From Bacteroidota bacterium (GTDB lineage Bacteria > Bacteroidota > Bacteroidia > Chitinophagales > Chitinophagaceae): DNA of 54,842 nucleotides. A model generated the notes under the pieces. The model was not told the origin of the DNA and made no database searches. It saw only the letters and a list, made by a program, of their open reading frames with translations. Every line of letters begins with the position of its first letter. Positions within the stretch are counted from its first letter, which is position 1. Below, one piece after another: positions 34,217-42,703 of the stretch. The translations under genes were made by a program, and so were the position numbers. The stretch is taken from positions 17,900 to 72,741 of the forward strand of contig JAFDYD010000054.1 in the NCBI GenBank assembly GCA_018267615.1, given 5' to 3'.

Positions 34217-35209
34217 ATGATTCCAGAAAATAAACAACTTGCCGTAAAAAAAGCCTTGCAAACCGCGTTCGGAGTAAATGAATTTGAAGATATTCAACAA
34301 TTAGTAAAAGGACTTTCCGGATCATTGGTTTCTAAAATTACTGTCCGGGGAAATCCATACGTGTTACGTATAGTAACGCGCCAAGACTCGAGAGACAGTC
34401 CCACACATTATTTTGACTGCATGCGATCTGGCGCAGAAGCTGGCCTTGCACCAAAAATACATTACCTGGATACTGAAGATAAAATTTCGATCATTGATTT
34501 TATAAAAGAAAAACCTTTTGCAATCGCTGATGCCAAAGAAAAAATGGCTGATGTGATCAAGCGCCTGCATACGTTACCAAAATTTCCCAATCGAACAAAT
34601 TATGTTGACGCTGCCGATGGTTTTCTTCAAAAATTTAAGGCTTCTGATATCCTTCCCGAAAATGCGACTAAAGATATTTTTGAATCCTACGCGCGCATCG
34701 CAAATGTTTATCCTCGTAACGACAAAGAGAATTGGGTTTCTTGTCACAATGATCTCAAGCGCGACAATATTATTTTCGATGGCGCACGGCCCTGGCTCGT
34801 TGATTGGGAAGCCGCTTTTTTAAATGACAGGTATATGGATCTTGCAGCTATGGCGAATTTTATTGTACGAAGTGAGAAAGACGAAGCCGAATTTTTGGAC
34901 AGATACTTCGGGAGAGCGGCTGATGAATATGAACGCGCGCGGTTCTTTTTGATGAGCCAGATAATTCATATGTTCTGTTTTACCTTATGCATGGTGACCG
35001 CCGCAGGAGGAAAACCAGTTGACGTAAGCAATATCAACAAACCAGGTTTCAATGCCTTTCATGACAGCTTATGGAATGCGGAAATAGATCTTGGAAAAAG
35101 TGAAGCAAAATTAGAATATGCATGGGCCCATATCGAAGAATATGCACGCAAAATGCAGATGAAGCGCTTTGAAGATTCGTTATCGATCGTTTCGAGGCAT
35201 ATTAAATAA
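34217..35209 (+). CDS. APH / choline kinase-like phosphotransferase
   Basis: I chose the ATG at 34217, giving 330 residues. The kinase-like motif CHNDLKRDNIIFD (Brenner motif, catalytic Asp) is followed by WLVDWEAAFLNDRYMDLA (metal-binding Asp), and the N-lobe has a Gly-rich region (VKGLSGSLVSKI). This is the aminoglycoside/choline/ethanolamine kinase fold. The phosphate acceptor cannot be told: an antibiotic, choline or an unrelated sugar alcohol are all possible. The promoter module shared with rph hints at common control (inference). A lone gene, followed by a convergent SRPBCC gene. Confidence 0.82.
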   Translation: MIPENKQLAVKKALQTAFGVNEFEDIQQLVKGLSGSLVSKITVRGNPYVLRIVTRQDSRDSPTHYFDCMRSGAEAGLAPKIHYLDTEDKISIIDFIKEKPFAIADAKEKMADVIKRLHTLPKFPNRTNYVDAADGFLQKFKASDILPENATKDIFESYARIANVYPRNDKENWVSCHNDLKRDNIIFDGARPWLVDWEAAFLNDRYMDLAAMANFIVRSEKDEAEFLDRYFGRAADEYERARFFLMSQIIHMFCFTLCMVTAAGGKPVDVSNINKPGFNAFHDSLWNAEIDLGKSEAKLEYAWAHIEEYARKMQMKRFEDSLSIVSRHIK

Positions 35210-35247
35210 AAAAAGACTCTTAAAGAAAATTTTTTCATACATTTTTT

Positions 35248-35333
35248 CTTTGTGCCTTTGCGTCTTTGCGTGAAAATTTATCTCCCGAATATTCGAGAGT
35301 GAAATTTTCGCGCAAAGACGCAAAGGCACAAAG
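35248..35333. repeat. GCGTCTTT-family hairpin element, copy 2 (near-perfect arms)
   Basis: The arms CTTTGTGCCTTTGCGTC (35248-35279) and its complement (35302-35333) pair along about 30 bp. The apex has CCGAATATTCG. It lies between convergent genes. Confidence 0.9.
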
Positions 35334-35387
35334 AAAAGTCTGCAAGCAATAAACAATTCCTAACCACTAGTCACTTACTACTTGCCA

Positions 35388-35810
35388 CTAGTCGACAAAA
35401 CTGTGCTGCAAATATTGACTCCACGCACTCGAGCAACTATCGAAACATTCAATTTGTGGTACCAAACCCTGGTGCGTGAAGGTGATTTGCGTTTTATCGC
35501 CCAACGTAGAAACTTCAAAACTAATTTTGGTTCCTGTCCATTCGTTTTTGTTTTTAAGAAAAGTCAGTTCGCTGTCAGTCACAAGCCAGACGATTTTTTT
35601 ATCGGGAACAACTTCTATCAATTTTTGTTTGGAATAATGCATCCCTCCACCTGCGCGAAAAATAAACTCTTCATTGAGGTTGTCTGTGTTTCCTTCAAAT
35701 GTTTCCGAATACAAACCCGACCACCATCCGCGAACATTCTTGATGGCATTAAAAGCTTCCTTTGGCGTTTGATCGACCAACATCGTCCTCGTGAAATCTT
35801 GATTTTTCAT
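35388..35810 (-). CDS. SRPBCC / AHSA1-like domain protein
   Basis: I chose the ATG at 35810 (MKNQDFTRTM), giving 140 residues. The pattern is AHSA1-like: TMLVDQTPKEAFNAIKNVRGWWSGL, a glycine-rich FRAGGGMHYSK, then ITFTHQGLVPQIECF and a final SAWSQYLQHS. Family knowledge: such proteins bind hydrophobic ligands. It is not paralogous in detail to the SRPBCC gene of the sigma operon. It is a single gene, convergent with the APH-like gene. Confidence 0.85.
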   Translation of the reverse strand: MKNQDFTRTMLVDQTPKEAFNAIKNVRGWWSGLYSETFEGNTDNLNEEFIFRAGGGMHYSKQKLIEVVPDKKIVWLVTDSELTFLKNKNEWTGTKISFEVSTLGDKTQITFTHQGLVPQIECFDSCSSAWSQYLQHSFVD

Positions 35811-35907
35811 TTTCGTTTTTTTCTTTTTATTGAAATAATTTTTTTCTGTCACAAAACTATTGTCTAAATAAAAGATTCATAGGGTGTAAAATAGACATTG
35901 TAGTGGG

Positions 35908-35938
35908 TTGATTCGGACAATACAAAATTCTATCTTTG
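35908..35938 (+). promoter_or_regulatory. Promoter of the GlxA-like regulator (TTG-N20-TATCTTTG)
   Basis: TTG at 35908-35910 and TATCTTTG at 35931-35938 give the Bacteroidota pattern with a 20-nt spacer. The start would be near 35945, giving a very short leader to the ATG at 35952; the open frame's upstream TTG at 35946 is thus unlikely as a start. Confidence 0.6.
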
Positions 35939-35951
35939 AAGAAAATTGATA

Positions 35952-36941
35952 ATGAAACATCTTGCTATAATAGTCCACGGGGGACAAAATAACTTAAGCA
36001 GCATTGTCGGCACGCACGAAATATTTACCAGCGCGAATAAATATTGGAAAAATACAAACGGGAAAGAGTTGTTCAAAATTCAGTTGGTGGGAATTTCGAA
36101 AAAAGTAGCATTCGAAGACGGCCTTTTTACCGTGAAGATTGACGCCAACATTTCAAACATTAGCAAAACCAATCTTATCGTCATTCCTTCATTGAATCAC
36201 AATTATAAAAAAGCCGAGAAGGGAAATAAATTGCTCGTTGAATGGATCACCGAGAAATACAAAGAAGGCGCCGAAATAGCGAGTATATGTTCCGGCGCTT
36301 TTATGCTTGCTTCATCAGGTTTGTTAGATGGAAAAACCTGTTCTACACATTGGGCGCATGCAGATGCTTTCAGAAATCAATTCCCAAAAGTGAATTTGCA
36401 AACTGATAAATTAATCACCGATGAAAATGGAATTTATACCAATGGCGGCGCTTATTCCTTTCTGAACCTGGCGATTTACCTGGTAGAAAAATATTTCGAT
36501 CGGAAAACAGCTATCTATTGTTCGAAAATTTTCCAGATTGAAATGGATCGCAATAGCCAGTCGGCATTTGCCATATTCACCGGTCAGAAATTGCATGGAG
36601 ATGAAATGGTCATAAAAGCGCAGGCATATATTGAAAGCAAATTGGATGAAAAAATTTCTGTTGAAGATTTGTCGTCGAAGTTTGCGGTGGGCAGAAGGAA
36701 CTTTGACAGAAGGTTTATCAAGGCAACTGGCAATACCCCACTTGAATACTCACAAAGAGTAAAAATTGAATCGGCAAAAAAATCATTTGAGACTAGCCGC
36801 AAAAACATCAATGAAGTGATGTATGAAGTTGGCTATTCCGATGTGAAAGCATTTCGCGAAGTCTTTAGGAAGATCACAGGGATGTCGCCGCTGGAATATA
36901 GAGCAAGGTATAATAAGGAATCAGCGGTGCAAGCATGGTAA
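35952..36941 (+). CDS. GlxA family transcriptional regulator (DJ-1/PfpI domain + AraC HTH)
   Basis: The 329-residue protein has an N-terminal DJ-1/PfpI-like domain (residues about 1-190) with the nucleophile-elbow-like ASICSGAFMLASSG, and a C-terminal AraC-type double helix-turn-helix (KISVEDLSSKFAVGRRNFDRRF, then EVGYSDVKAFREVFRKITGMSP). The DJ-1 part probably senses a small molecule, since the Cys-Ser elbow is often not catalytic in these regulators. Its targets are unknown. The convergent gene beyond is a metallothionein-like gene, separated by a hairpin terminator. Confidence 0.93.
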   Translation: MKHLAIIVHGGQNNLSSIVGTHEIFTSANKYWKNTNGKELFKIQLVGISKKVAFEDGLFTVKIDANISNISKTNLIVIPSLNHNYKKAEKGNKLLVEWITEKYKEGAEIASICSGAFMLASSGLLDGKTCSTHWAHADAFRNQFPKVNLQTDKLITDENGIYTNGGAYSFLNLAIYLVEKYFDRKTAIYCSKIFQIEMDRNSQSAFAIFTGQKLHGDEMVIKAQAYIESKLDEKISVEDLSSKFAVGRRNFDRRFIKATGNTPLEYSQRVKIESAKKSFETSRKNINEVMYEVGYSDVKAFREVFRKITGMSPLEYRARYNKESAVQAW

Positions 36942-36979
36942 GTTGATTTGATTATAACGCTTATAAGTTAGCATAAAAC

Positions 36980-37010
36980 GAGAAAGCCACTTGTATGAAG
37001 TGGCTTTCTC
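36980..37010. terminator. Bidirectional hairpin terminator between GlxA-like and metallothionein-like genes
   Basis: The 13-bp perfect stem GAGAAAGCCACTT / AAGTGGCTTTCTC has a 5-nt loop (GTATG). It lies 39 bp after one stop codon and 20 bp after the other gene's stop, so it may end both transcripts. Confidence 0.8.
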
Positions 37011-37029
37011 GACAATCTAACGGTATCGG

Positions 37030-37155
37030 TTAGCCGTTACAATTTTTACAAGAACAATCACTACCGCAATTGCAATCTGCACAAGTACAATTAGGGTTGC
37101 TACATTTTTGATTCCCTGTCGAATTTGCCTGGTTGAATCTAACATTTGATTTCAT
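37030..37155 (-). CDS. Metallothionein-like Cys-rich small protein (41 aa)
   Basis: A short gene with ATG at 37155 and TAA at 37030-37032, coding 41 residues. It opens MKSNVRFNQANSTGNQK. The second half carries eight cysteines in CSNPNCTCADCNCGSDC and SCKNC, the CxC and CxxC spacing of bacterial metallothioneins. A TAGCTTTG -7 box lies on the minus strand at 37190-37197. Family knowledge: such proteins bind Zn, Cu or Cd through thiolate clusters. The metal here cannot be told. Because it is so short, a database homologue with the same spacing would make the call certain. Confidence 0.72.
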   Translation of the reverse strand: MKSNVRFNQANSTGNQKCSNPNCTCADCNCGSDCSCKNCNG

Positions 37156-37189
37156 AAATTTTGTTTTATAGATTAATAATTTGATGATG

Positions 37190-37197
37190 CAAAGCTA
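37190..37197 (-). promoter_or_regulatory. -7 box (TAGCTTTG) of the metallothionein-like gene
   Basis: TAGCTTTG on the minus strand is an exact TAnnTTTG match and would give a leader of about 28 nt to the ATG at 37155. No clear -33 box. Confidence 0.45.
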
Positions 37198-37343
37198 TGA
37201 TCCGAATCCAGGATCACCGTTACGCTATTTTGGGAAAGAGTTACAGGATTTTTGGTTCCTGCTACGGTGTGTTTAATTCCAAAAATTCCATAACAAAATC
37301 TCAAAATTGTACAACGACCCGAAAATGAGCGATCAGACACTTC

Positions 37344-37430
37344 TCTTTGCGCCCTTGCGTTTTTGCGTGATATTTTCACGCTCGAATATTCGGGAGAGAA
37401 ATTTTCGCGCAAAGACACAAAGGCACAAAG
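37344..37430. repeat. GCGTCTTT-family hairpin element, copy 3
   Basis: CTTTGCGCCCTTGCG words on the left (37344-37378) pair with GCGCAAAGACACAAAGG on the right (37399-37430). The apex CTCGAATATTCGGGAG is shared with copy 2. It lies between two minus-strand genes. Confidence 0.85.
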
Positions 37431-37447
37431 CAAAACAGCTTATTTTT

Positions 37448-37921
37448 TTACTTATTTTTCGAAGCAAGTGCCACAGGAACAGTTTCGACCAGCTCAAGCG
37501 ATTTAACCATATCTTTTGTTCCGCTTTTGTATTTTAAGAAATGAGGCGATGCAATATGTGCCTTATAAGCATCCTGGTCGGCATATATTTCCAGGATGGT
37601 GATATGTGTAGGGTTATCTTTTTCGGACACCGCATTCAAAGTGAGTACGCCCGGCTCTACGCGCACCGAAGTTTCTATTTCTTCCTTGAGCATGGTTTTG
37701 TAATTCTCCAGTTGAGCCGGATCGATTTGAAGTTTTGCCAGCCGGACGATTTTGTTTTTTTCCTGTGCTGCAGCGCGATCAAAAAACAATAGCGAGGGTA
37801 TCGATGCAGCCAGAATTAAAAAAAGTCCGTGCCGAAGGCCCGATATTCGCAATAATCTGTTGTAGAATTTTCTGAATTTATCATTCAGATATGGGAATCG
37901 TAAAGTTGTTTCTATTTTCAT
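37448..37921 (-). CDS. Antibiotic biosynthesis monooxygenase (ABM)-like protein with N-terminal signal anchor
   Basis: The 157-residue protein has an N-terminal membrane or signal segment (residues 28-52, LFLILAASIPSLLFF). This is followed by a ferredoxin-like ABM domain: IVRLAKLQIDPAQLENYKTML, VRVEPGVLTLNAVSEK, ITILEIYADQDAYKAHIASPHFLKYK. Family knowledge: ABM domains include quinol monooxygenases such as YgiN and many of unknown substrate. The signal segment suggests a periplasmic location. It lies past a hairpin from the metallothionein-like gene; no operon is obvious. Confidence 0.83.
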   Translation of the reverse strand: MKIETTLRFPYLNDKFRKFYNRLLRISGLRHGLFLILAASIPSLLFFDRAAAQEKNKIVRLAKLQIDPAQLENYKTMLKEEIETSVRVEPGVLTLNAVSEKDNPTHITILEIYADQDAYKAHIASPHFLKYKSGTKDMVKSLELVETVPVALASKNK

Positions 37922-38086
37922 CTTTTTTCATTTTAATTTCTTTGAAAATAAATTAGAGAAATTAGTGGTTCCGCAAATACAATGTAAACTAGTACAAATA
38001 TTAAATACATTTACCAAGTCGACTTGTAATTCGATACTGAGGTAGTTTGATATTGGAGCAGCGCGAATCTGTAAAAAAGAAAAATT

Positions 38087-38596
38087 ATGAAATACCTGTT
38101 AAGTGGTTTTTTCTTGATGTCAACACTAATTCAATGTAGCAGCAACCGATCCGATACAATGGAGAAATTCAGGGGAATGTGGAAACTGGATAAATATGAA
38201 TCATACGATTCGGCCACCAACAGTTGGCTGCCCTCTCTGAATCGACAGGGATATACCGGCTACATTTTATACGATGGCATCGGTCATATGGGAGTTCAAT
38301 TGATCCCTCCCGGATTTTCAGATTTTGATGCTGATAAGCCGATCGACAGTCTCGATGCAAAAGAGCAAACAAGAATTTTAAAACTGCAATTGCGGAGTTT
38401 TATATATTTTGCCGATGCGAAAATTATTGAAAAGGAAAATAGTATCGAACATCACAAATTACTTTCTAACGATCCCATAGAATGGGGCACGACAAGTACA
38501 AGAAATTTTGAATTCAGAGGAGACACCCTGATATTAACTGCAAAAGAGCTAATCGCTGGTTTAAAAACAAGATTACGCTGGGTGAAATGTAAATAA
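38087..38596 (+). CDS. Lipocalin-like lipoprotein
   Basis: The 169-residue protein has a lipoprotein signal peptide ending LIQC (Cys at about residue 17). The rest resembles lipocalin-like domain proteins: MEKFRGMWKLDKYESYD near the start (the Gly-x-Trp motif), YTGYILYDGIGHMGVQLI, and a C-terminal GDTLILTAKE. Family knowledge: lipocalins bind hydrophobic ligands in a beta barrel; stand-alone bacterial ones are often stress induced. Ligand is unknown. It converges on the DUF2490 gene with 3 bp between stops, which fits a compact pair. Confidence 0.75.
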   Translation: MKYLLSGFFLMSTLIQCSSNRSDTMEKFRGMWKLDKYESYDSATNSWLPSLNRQGYTGYILYDGIGHMGVQLIPPGFSDFDADKPIDSLDAKEQTRILKLQLRSFIYFADAKIIEKENSIEHHKLLSNDPIEWGTTSTRNFEFRGDTLILTAKELIAGLKTRLRWVKCK

Positions 38597-38599
38597 TAA

Positions 38600-39370
38600 C
38601 TACAACCGCAGATATGCTGCCAATTGTAAAATATTATTATTTGTTTTCACGGATCCTCGTCCTGCGATGTATTGATACATATAACCCAGCTCTGCATCGT
38701 ACTTGGGAGAAAAACGATATCCAAGAGAAATATAAGCCCTGTTCTGATCAAAGAATTTTCCATTCGTCGCATATGCATCACCAATATTCACAAATATTTC
38801 ATCCTGCAAAGAAAAGAAAACACCTCGTTGAAATTTTCTTCCGGTGTTAGGTGAAACTGGAATGATGGTTCTTACAAAATACCGGAATCTGGATGAAAAA
38901 TTATAGCCACTTGTTTCCAATTTATCATCCTTCACCACACTCGTGCTGATAAAACGCTGCTCGAGGCGAAAACGATTTTGTATGGTGATGAAATGATCAC
39001 TCAAACTCAATGAACGATTCAGAATATATTGCTCCCATATCCGATGCTCGGGTCCCCACCCCCTGACATTATCAACGCTTCGATGATGCGCAACAATTGC
39101 ATAGCCGATCGTGAGCGACTGATTTCCCTTGAAATTGTAAATAATTCCGGGGCGAAATATAAAAGTCTGTGCATCCTTCAGCTCGTTGCCCGATCTCAGC
39201 TGGCTTTCCAAATGCAAACTAAATTTACTACTCAGTTTGGTGGTGCTAAACACCGCGGCCCAACCACTGAATTGGTTGACAGTTTGCGCAGCAGCATGAC
39301 GTGGAAAATTAAAGACGATTGTTATGGCAATAACAACGCATAACGAATTCAACTTTGAAAATGACTTCAT
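38600..39370 (-). CDS. DUF2490 outer-membrane beta-barrel-like protein
   Basis: The 256-residue protein has an N-terminal signal peptide (residues 1-28, ending AAAQ). The mature part shows alternating hydrophobic/polar strands (KFSLHLESQLRSG, FRPGIIYNFKGNQSLTIGYAI, DAELGYMYQYI) typical of DUF2490 proteins. Family knowledge: DUF2490 is a Bacteroidota family of probable outer-membrane proteins of unknown role. It ends with Leu-Arg-Leu, without a C-terminal aromatic. It runs convergently towards the lipocalin-like lipoprotein. Confidence 0.8.
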   Translation of the reverse strand: MKSFSKLNSLCVVIAITIVFNFPRHAAAQTVNQFSGWAAVFSTTKLSSKFSLHLESQLRSGNELKDAQTFIFRPGIIYNFKGNQSLTIGYAIVAHHRSVDNVRGWGPEHRIWEQYILNRSLSLSDHFITIQNRFRLEQRFISTSVVKDDKLETSGYNFSSRFRYFVRTIIPVSPNTGRKFQRGVFFSLQDEIFVNIGDAYATNGKFFDQNRAYISLGYRFSPKYDAELGYMYQYIAGRGSVKTNNNILQLAAYLRL

Positions 39371-39472
39371 AGATTTCGAGGTAACTAGTTAAGAGTGCGG
39401 CAATTTACATCATTAAAGAATATTCTCTCGATATATGATGTGTTAAATCGAATATTTGAGGTATAGAATTTT

Positions 39473-39579
39473 TCTATGTGTACCTATGTGCCTACTGTGC
39501 CTATGTGGTGAAAAAAAACCTACATATTTGAGATTTTTTTTCACCACATAGGCACAGTAGGCACATAGGTACACATAGA
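39473..39579. repeat. TATGTGCC-family hairpin element, copy 3 (46-bp perfect arms)
   Basis: Arms 39473-39518 and 39534-39579 are perfectly complementary over 46 bp, with a 15-nt loop (CCTACATATTTGAGA). It is the longest perfect hairpin in the window. It lies in the divergent gap between the DUF2490 gene and the AraC-type regulator. Confidence 0.95.
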
Positions 39580-39704
39580 GAGAATCGCGGACAATAGAAT
39601 TATTTCTCATACTATATACTACTATATTTCATATCTTTTTTTAGTATAACAATTTCTTTGCAAATTCAATATCCCATTCAACTATCATTACCCGATTTAT
39701 ATTA

Positions 39705-40541
39705 TTGTATCTTTATCGCGTGACGCAAGCATTCGAAATAATAAAATTAACTCCCGAACTAAGCAGGAAATATGCAGACATGCCTTCCAAACCTCATCGG
39801 CATGACTACGAAGAAATAATTATTGTATCAAAAGGAAATCCACAGCACTTCATCGATTTCAACAAAGAAACAATCACGCCGCCGATTGTGATTTATGTGG
39901 CACAGGGAAAGATCCACCAATTTTTACCCGATACAAAAACTGAAGGCTGGGCCATTCGTTATAAAACGGAATTTATTCCGGAAAGCAGGTTTCATTTTTA
40001 TTCCAACTTTCTCGACAATATCAATTATCCGTTCGAATCCGCAGAATGTACCAGCAAACTGGATACCATGTGCGCATTGATGCTGGATGAATATAAGCTG
40101 GCTCACCCGGATTTTATTATGATTAAGCATTTGTTATTGGCGCTATTATCGAAATTAGAACAAGAGGGAAAGAATCGTTTCAGGCAGGAAAGCAATTCCA
40201 ACAACACACAACTGATTTCCTTTAACAATTTTTTAAAAATAGTAGAAGCCAACTATAAAAGACCGGAAGGAGTCGAGTTCTATGCGGATAAGATGAATAT
40301 GTCTGTTCGTAACCTGAATCTTATCTGCCATTCTATTTTTAATATGAGTGTATCTGAAATTGTAGAAACAAGAAAATTGATAGAAGCGCGACAATTGCTC
40401 CTCAATACAGATTTGTCTATCTCCGAAATAGGGTATGAATTAGGCTATAATGAAAAAGCTTATTTCACGCGCGTTTTCTCCAAGAAAACGGGACTCACTC
40501 CTACTGAGTTTCGCAACCAGATGTCGGCCCTCATTTCCTAA
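39705..40541 (+). CDS. AraC family transcriptional regulator
   Basis: The product (up to 278 residues) has an N-terminal cupin-like sensing domain (residues about 25-150, HRHDYEEIIIVSKG, PPIVIYVAQGKIHQF) and a C-terminal AraC double helix-turn-helix (PEGVEFYADKMNMSVRNLN, then EIGYELGYNEKAYFTRVFSKKTGLTP). The start is uncertain: the open frame has TTG at 39705 and GTG at 39720, no ATG nearby. A TATCTTTA box at 39708 would favour the GTG. It heads the cluster of a SnoaL-like lipoprotein, YceI and a DOPA-dioxygenase-like gene, which it may control (inference). Confidence 0.88.
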   Translation: MYLYRVTQAFEIIKLTPELSRKYADMPSKPHRHDYEEIIIVSKGNPQHFIDFNKETITPPIVIYVAQGKIHQFLPDTKTEGWAIRYKTEFIPESRFHFYSNFLDNINYPFESAECTSKLDTMCALMLDEYKLAHPDFIMIKHLLLALLSKLEQEGKNRFRQESNSNNTQLISFNNFLKIVEANYKRPEGVEFYADKMNMSVRNLNLICHSIFNMSVSEIVETRKLIEARQLLLNTDLSISEIGYELGYNEKAYFTRVFSKKTGLTPTEFRNQMSALIS

Positions 40542-40639
40542 AAGTGCAACAGGTTTACTCAAAACTGTAACCACCCACGCAGGTTCCTGGTGCAATTTTG
40601 TGTTGTCAATTCCGGAGATAAAAATCTTAAAATTAAAAT

Positions 40640-41224
40640 ATGAAACATCAACCTCTCACGCTGAAAGCAATGGCAGCGGTTGTGACAATCGTTGCCTTCA
40701 GCAGTTGTGCAAATAACAGTGGAACAAGCACTGCCAGCCAATCAGAGATCGATTCGTTGAAAAGCCAGGTAAAAGAACTCACAGCAGGCAATGAAACCAT
40801 TGCGAAAAACCTGGTAACATTCGACACATTAGATTTCACAGTGTTCACCAACCAGGATTGGACAAGATTACACGAGAGTCATGCAAAGGATATTAAAGTA
40901 AACTGGCCCGACGGACATTTTACAACAGGCATTGACAAGCATATCGAAGATTTGAAAGCCATGTTTGTATATGCACCGGACACAAGGATCAAACAGCATC
41001 CTATTCGATTTGGTTCTGGAAATTATACTGCAGTCACGGGTATCATGGAAGGCACTTTTACAAAACCAATGCCGATCGGAAATGGAAAATTTATTCAACC
41101 AACCGGCAAAAGCTTCAAACTTCCAATGGCCACGATCGGAATATGGAAAGATGGGGTGATGACAGAAGAATATTTATTCTGGGATAACCAGACATACATG
41201 AATCAATTGGGATTGGGTAAATAA
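40640..41224 (+). CDS. NTF2/SnoaL-like lipoprotein
   Basis: The 194-residue protein has a lipoprotein signal peptide ending VAFSSC (Cys at about residue 23), then a short coiled linker (SEIDSLKSQVKELTAGNE) and an NTF2-fold domain (FTVFTNQDWTRLHESHAKDIKVNWPDG, YTAVTGIMEGTF, GKSFKLPMATIGIWKDGVMTEEYLFWD). Family knowledge: such folds bind or modify small molecules and some are ester cyclases. It is followed 25 bp later by the YceI gene and probably belongs with it. Confidence 0.83.
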   Translation: MKHQPLTLKAMAAVVTIVAFSSCANNSGTSTASQSEIDSLKSQVKELTAGNETIAKNLVTFDTLDFTVFTNQDWTRLHESHAKDIKVNWPDGHFTTGIDKHIEDLKAMFVYAPDTRIKQHPIRFGSGNYTAVTGIMEGTFTKPMPIGNGKFIQPTGKSFKLPMATIGIWKDGVMTEEYLFWDNQTYMNQLGLGK

Positions 41225-41249
41225 TTTTTAACCTAAAAAAAAATAAAAA

Positions 41250-41795
41250 ATGGAAACAACAACACTAACAAAAACAAAATGGGTATTGGACCCATCACAC
41301 AGTGAACTTACATTTAAAGTAAAACACCTGATGATATCCAATGTAAAAGGCGAATTCAGAAAATTCCAGGCAGAAATTGACGGAGATGATTTCACAAAAT
41401 CAAAAGTGCAAGTCACAATCGACGCGTCTTCTATTTACACCAATGATGATAACCGTGACGGACATTTGAAAGCCGCTGATTTTTTTGATGTAGAAAATCA
41501 TAAGGATATTTTGTTTGAAAGCAAATCTTTTAAAAAAGTTGACGATGGTACTTATAAATTAAATGGAACACTTACCATCAAAGGCATCAGCAAGGATATA
41601 ACACTCGATGTAGAATTTGGCGGTACGAATAAAGATCCGTGGGGAAATGAAAAATCCGCATTTGCAATAAGCGGAAAAATCAATCGCAAGGATTGGGGAT
41701 TGAATTGGAATGCTGCGTTAGAAACAGGAGGTGTATTGGTGAGTGATGAAGTGAGAGTGAGTGCCGAAGTTCAATTTGTAAAACAAGCATCATAA
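41250..41795 (+). CDS. YceI family protein
   Basis: The 181-residue protein has the YceI pattern: WVLDPSHSELTFKVKHLMISNVKGEF at the N-terminus, then SSIYTNDDNRDGHLKAADFFDVENHKDILFES and GTLTIKGISKDITLDVEFG. Family knowledge: YceI proteins are lipocalin-like beta barrels binding polyisoprenoids such as ubiquinone. No signal peptide is visible, so it is probably cytoplasmic, as in many Bacteroidota. It lies between the SnoaL-like lipoprotein and the DOPA-dioxygenase-like gene on the same strand, in one operon. Confidence 0.92.
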   Translation: METTTLTKTKWVLDPSHSELTFKVKHLMISNVKGEFRKFQAEIDGDDFTKSKVQVTIDASSIYTNDDNRDGHLKAADFFDVENHKDILFESKSFKKVDDGTYKLNGTLTIKGISKDITLDVEFGGTNKDPWGNEKSAFAISGKINRKDWGLNWNAALETGGVLVSDEVRVSAEVQFVKQAS

Positions 41796-41812
41796 TAAAT
41801 TATTTTTTGCAG

Positions 41813-42703
41813 ATGGACAGAACGGATTTTTTAAAATTAATGGCGGTTCTGCCGTTAACAGAAGCAACAATGAAACTAAAAGAACTCAATAAAATAACAG
41901 AAACTTTTAACAGCACGGAGAAAATGCCCGTGCTGTTTCTTGGTCATGGCAGTCCGATGAATGCCATTGAAGAAAATGAATTTGTAAAAGGTTTTAGACA
42001 GGTTGGAAAAACAATTCCAAAACCGGCGGCTATTCTTTGCGTTTCTGCACACTGGGAAACAAAAGGGACTTTCGTAACCGCGATGGAAAAACCAAATACG
42101 ATTCATGATTTTGGAGGATTTCCGAAAGCATTATTTGATGTGCAGTATCCTGCGCCGGGAGATCCTGAACTCGCCAAAGAGACAAAAAAAATTATCAAAA
42201 AAACAGATGTCGGGCTCGATCAAAATTGGGGCCTGGATCATGGCGCATGGAGCGTGATAAAACATTTATATCCTGCCGCAGATGTGCCGGTGATACAGAT
42301 GAGTCTTGATTATACGCAAACGCCGCAATATCATTATGAGCTTGCCAAAGAACTTTCATCTCTTCGTGATAAAGGAGTGTTGATTATTGGCAGTGGGAAT
42401 ATGGTGCACAATCTCCGTATGATTGCATGGGATAAATTGCATGAATCAGGTTTTGGGTTCGACTGGGCAATAGAAGCAAGCGAAAAAATGAAAAAATATA
42501 TTTTGGATGGAGATTACCAGCAATTGATCGATTATAAATCACAAGGCAGGGCTTTTGATTTGGCGATTCCATCACCCGATCATTATCTTCCTTTGCTTTA
42601 TACTTTGGCATTGAAAAACGAAAACGAAAAAATCAGTTTGTTCAATGACAAACCTGTTGCGGGCTCTCTCACGATGACATCATTAAAAATAGAAGCTGCA
42701 TAG
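41813..42703 (+). CDS. ygiD: 4,5-DOPA dioxygenase extradiol-like protein (YgiD family)
   Basis: I chose the ATG at 41813 (MDRTDFLKLM), giving 296 residues; the upstream TTG at 41807 is less likely. Metal-binding His residues expected for the class III extradiol dioxygenase fold are visible in FLGHGSPMNA, SAHWETKG, LDHGAWSV and MVHNLR. Family knowledge: YgiD acts on catechol-type substrates with a divalent metal, and the true substrate is not known. The N-terminus resembles a Tat-like leader without the Arg pair. It is the last gene of the AraC-headed cluster. Confidence 0.88.
   Translation: MDRTDFLKLMAVLPLTEATMKLKELNKITETFNSTEKMPVLFLGHGSPMNAIEENEFVKGFRQVGKTIPKPAAILCVSAHWETKGTFVTAMEKPNTIHDFGGFPKALFDVQYPAPGDPELAKETKKIIKKTDVGLDQNWGLDHGAWSVIKHLYPAADVPVIQMSLDYTQTPQYHYELAKELSSLRDKGVLIIGSGNMVHNLRMIAWDKLHESGFGFDWAIEASEKMKKYILDGDYQQLIDYKSQGRAFDLAIPSPDHYLPLLYTLALKNENEKISLFNDKPVAGSLTMTSLKIEAA

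Noticed and set aside
37173..37433. Minus-strand open frame over the GCGTCTTT hairpin
   Set aside because: The translation is of a repeat element and the metallothionein-like gene's promoter region; not coding.
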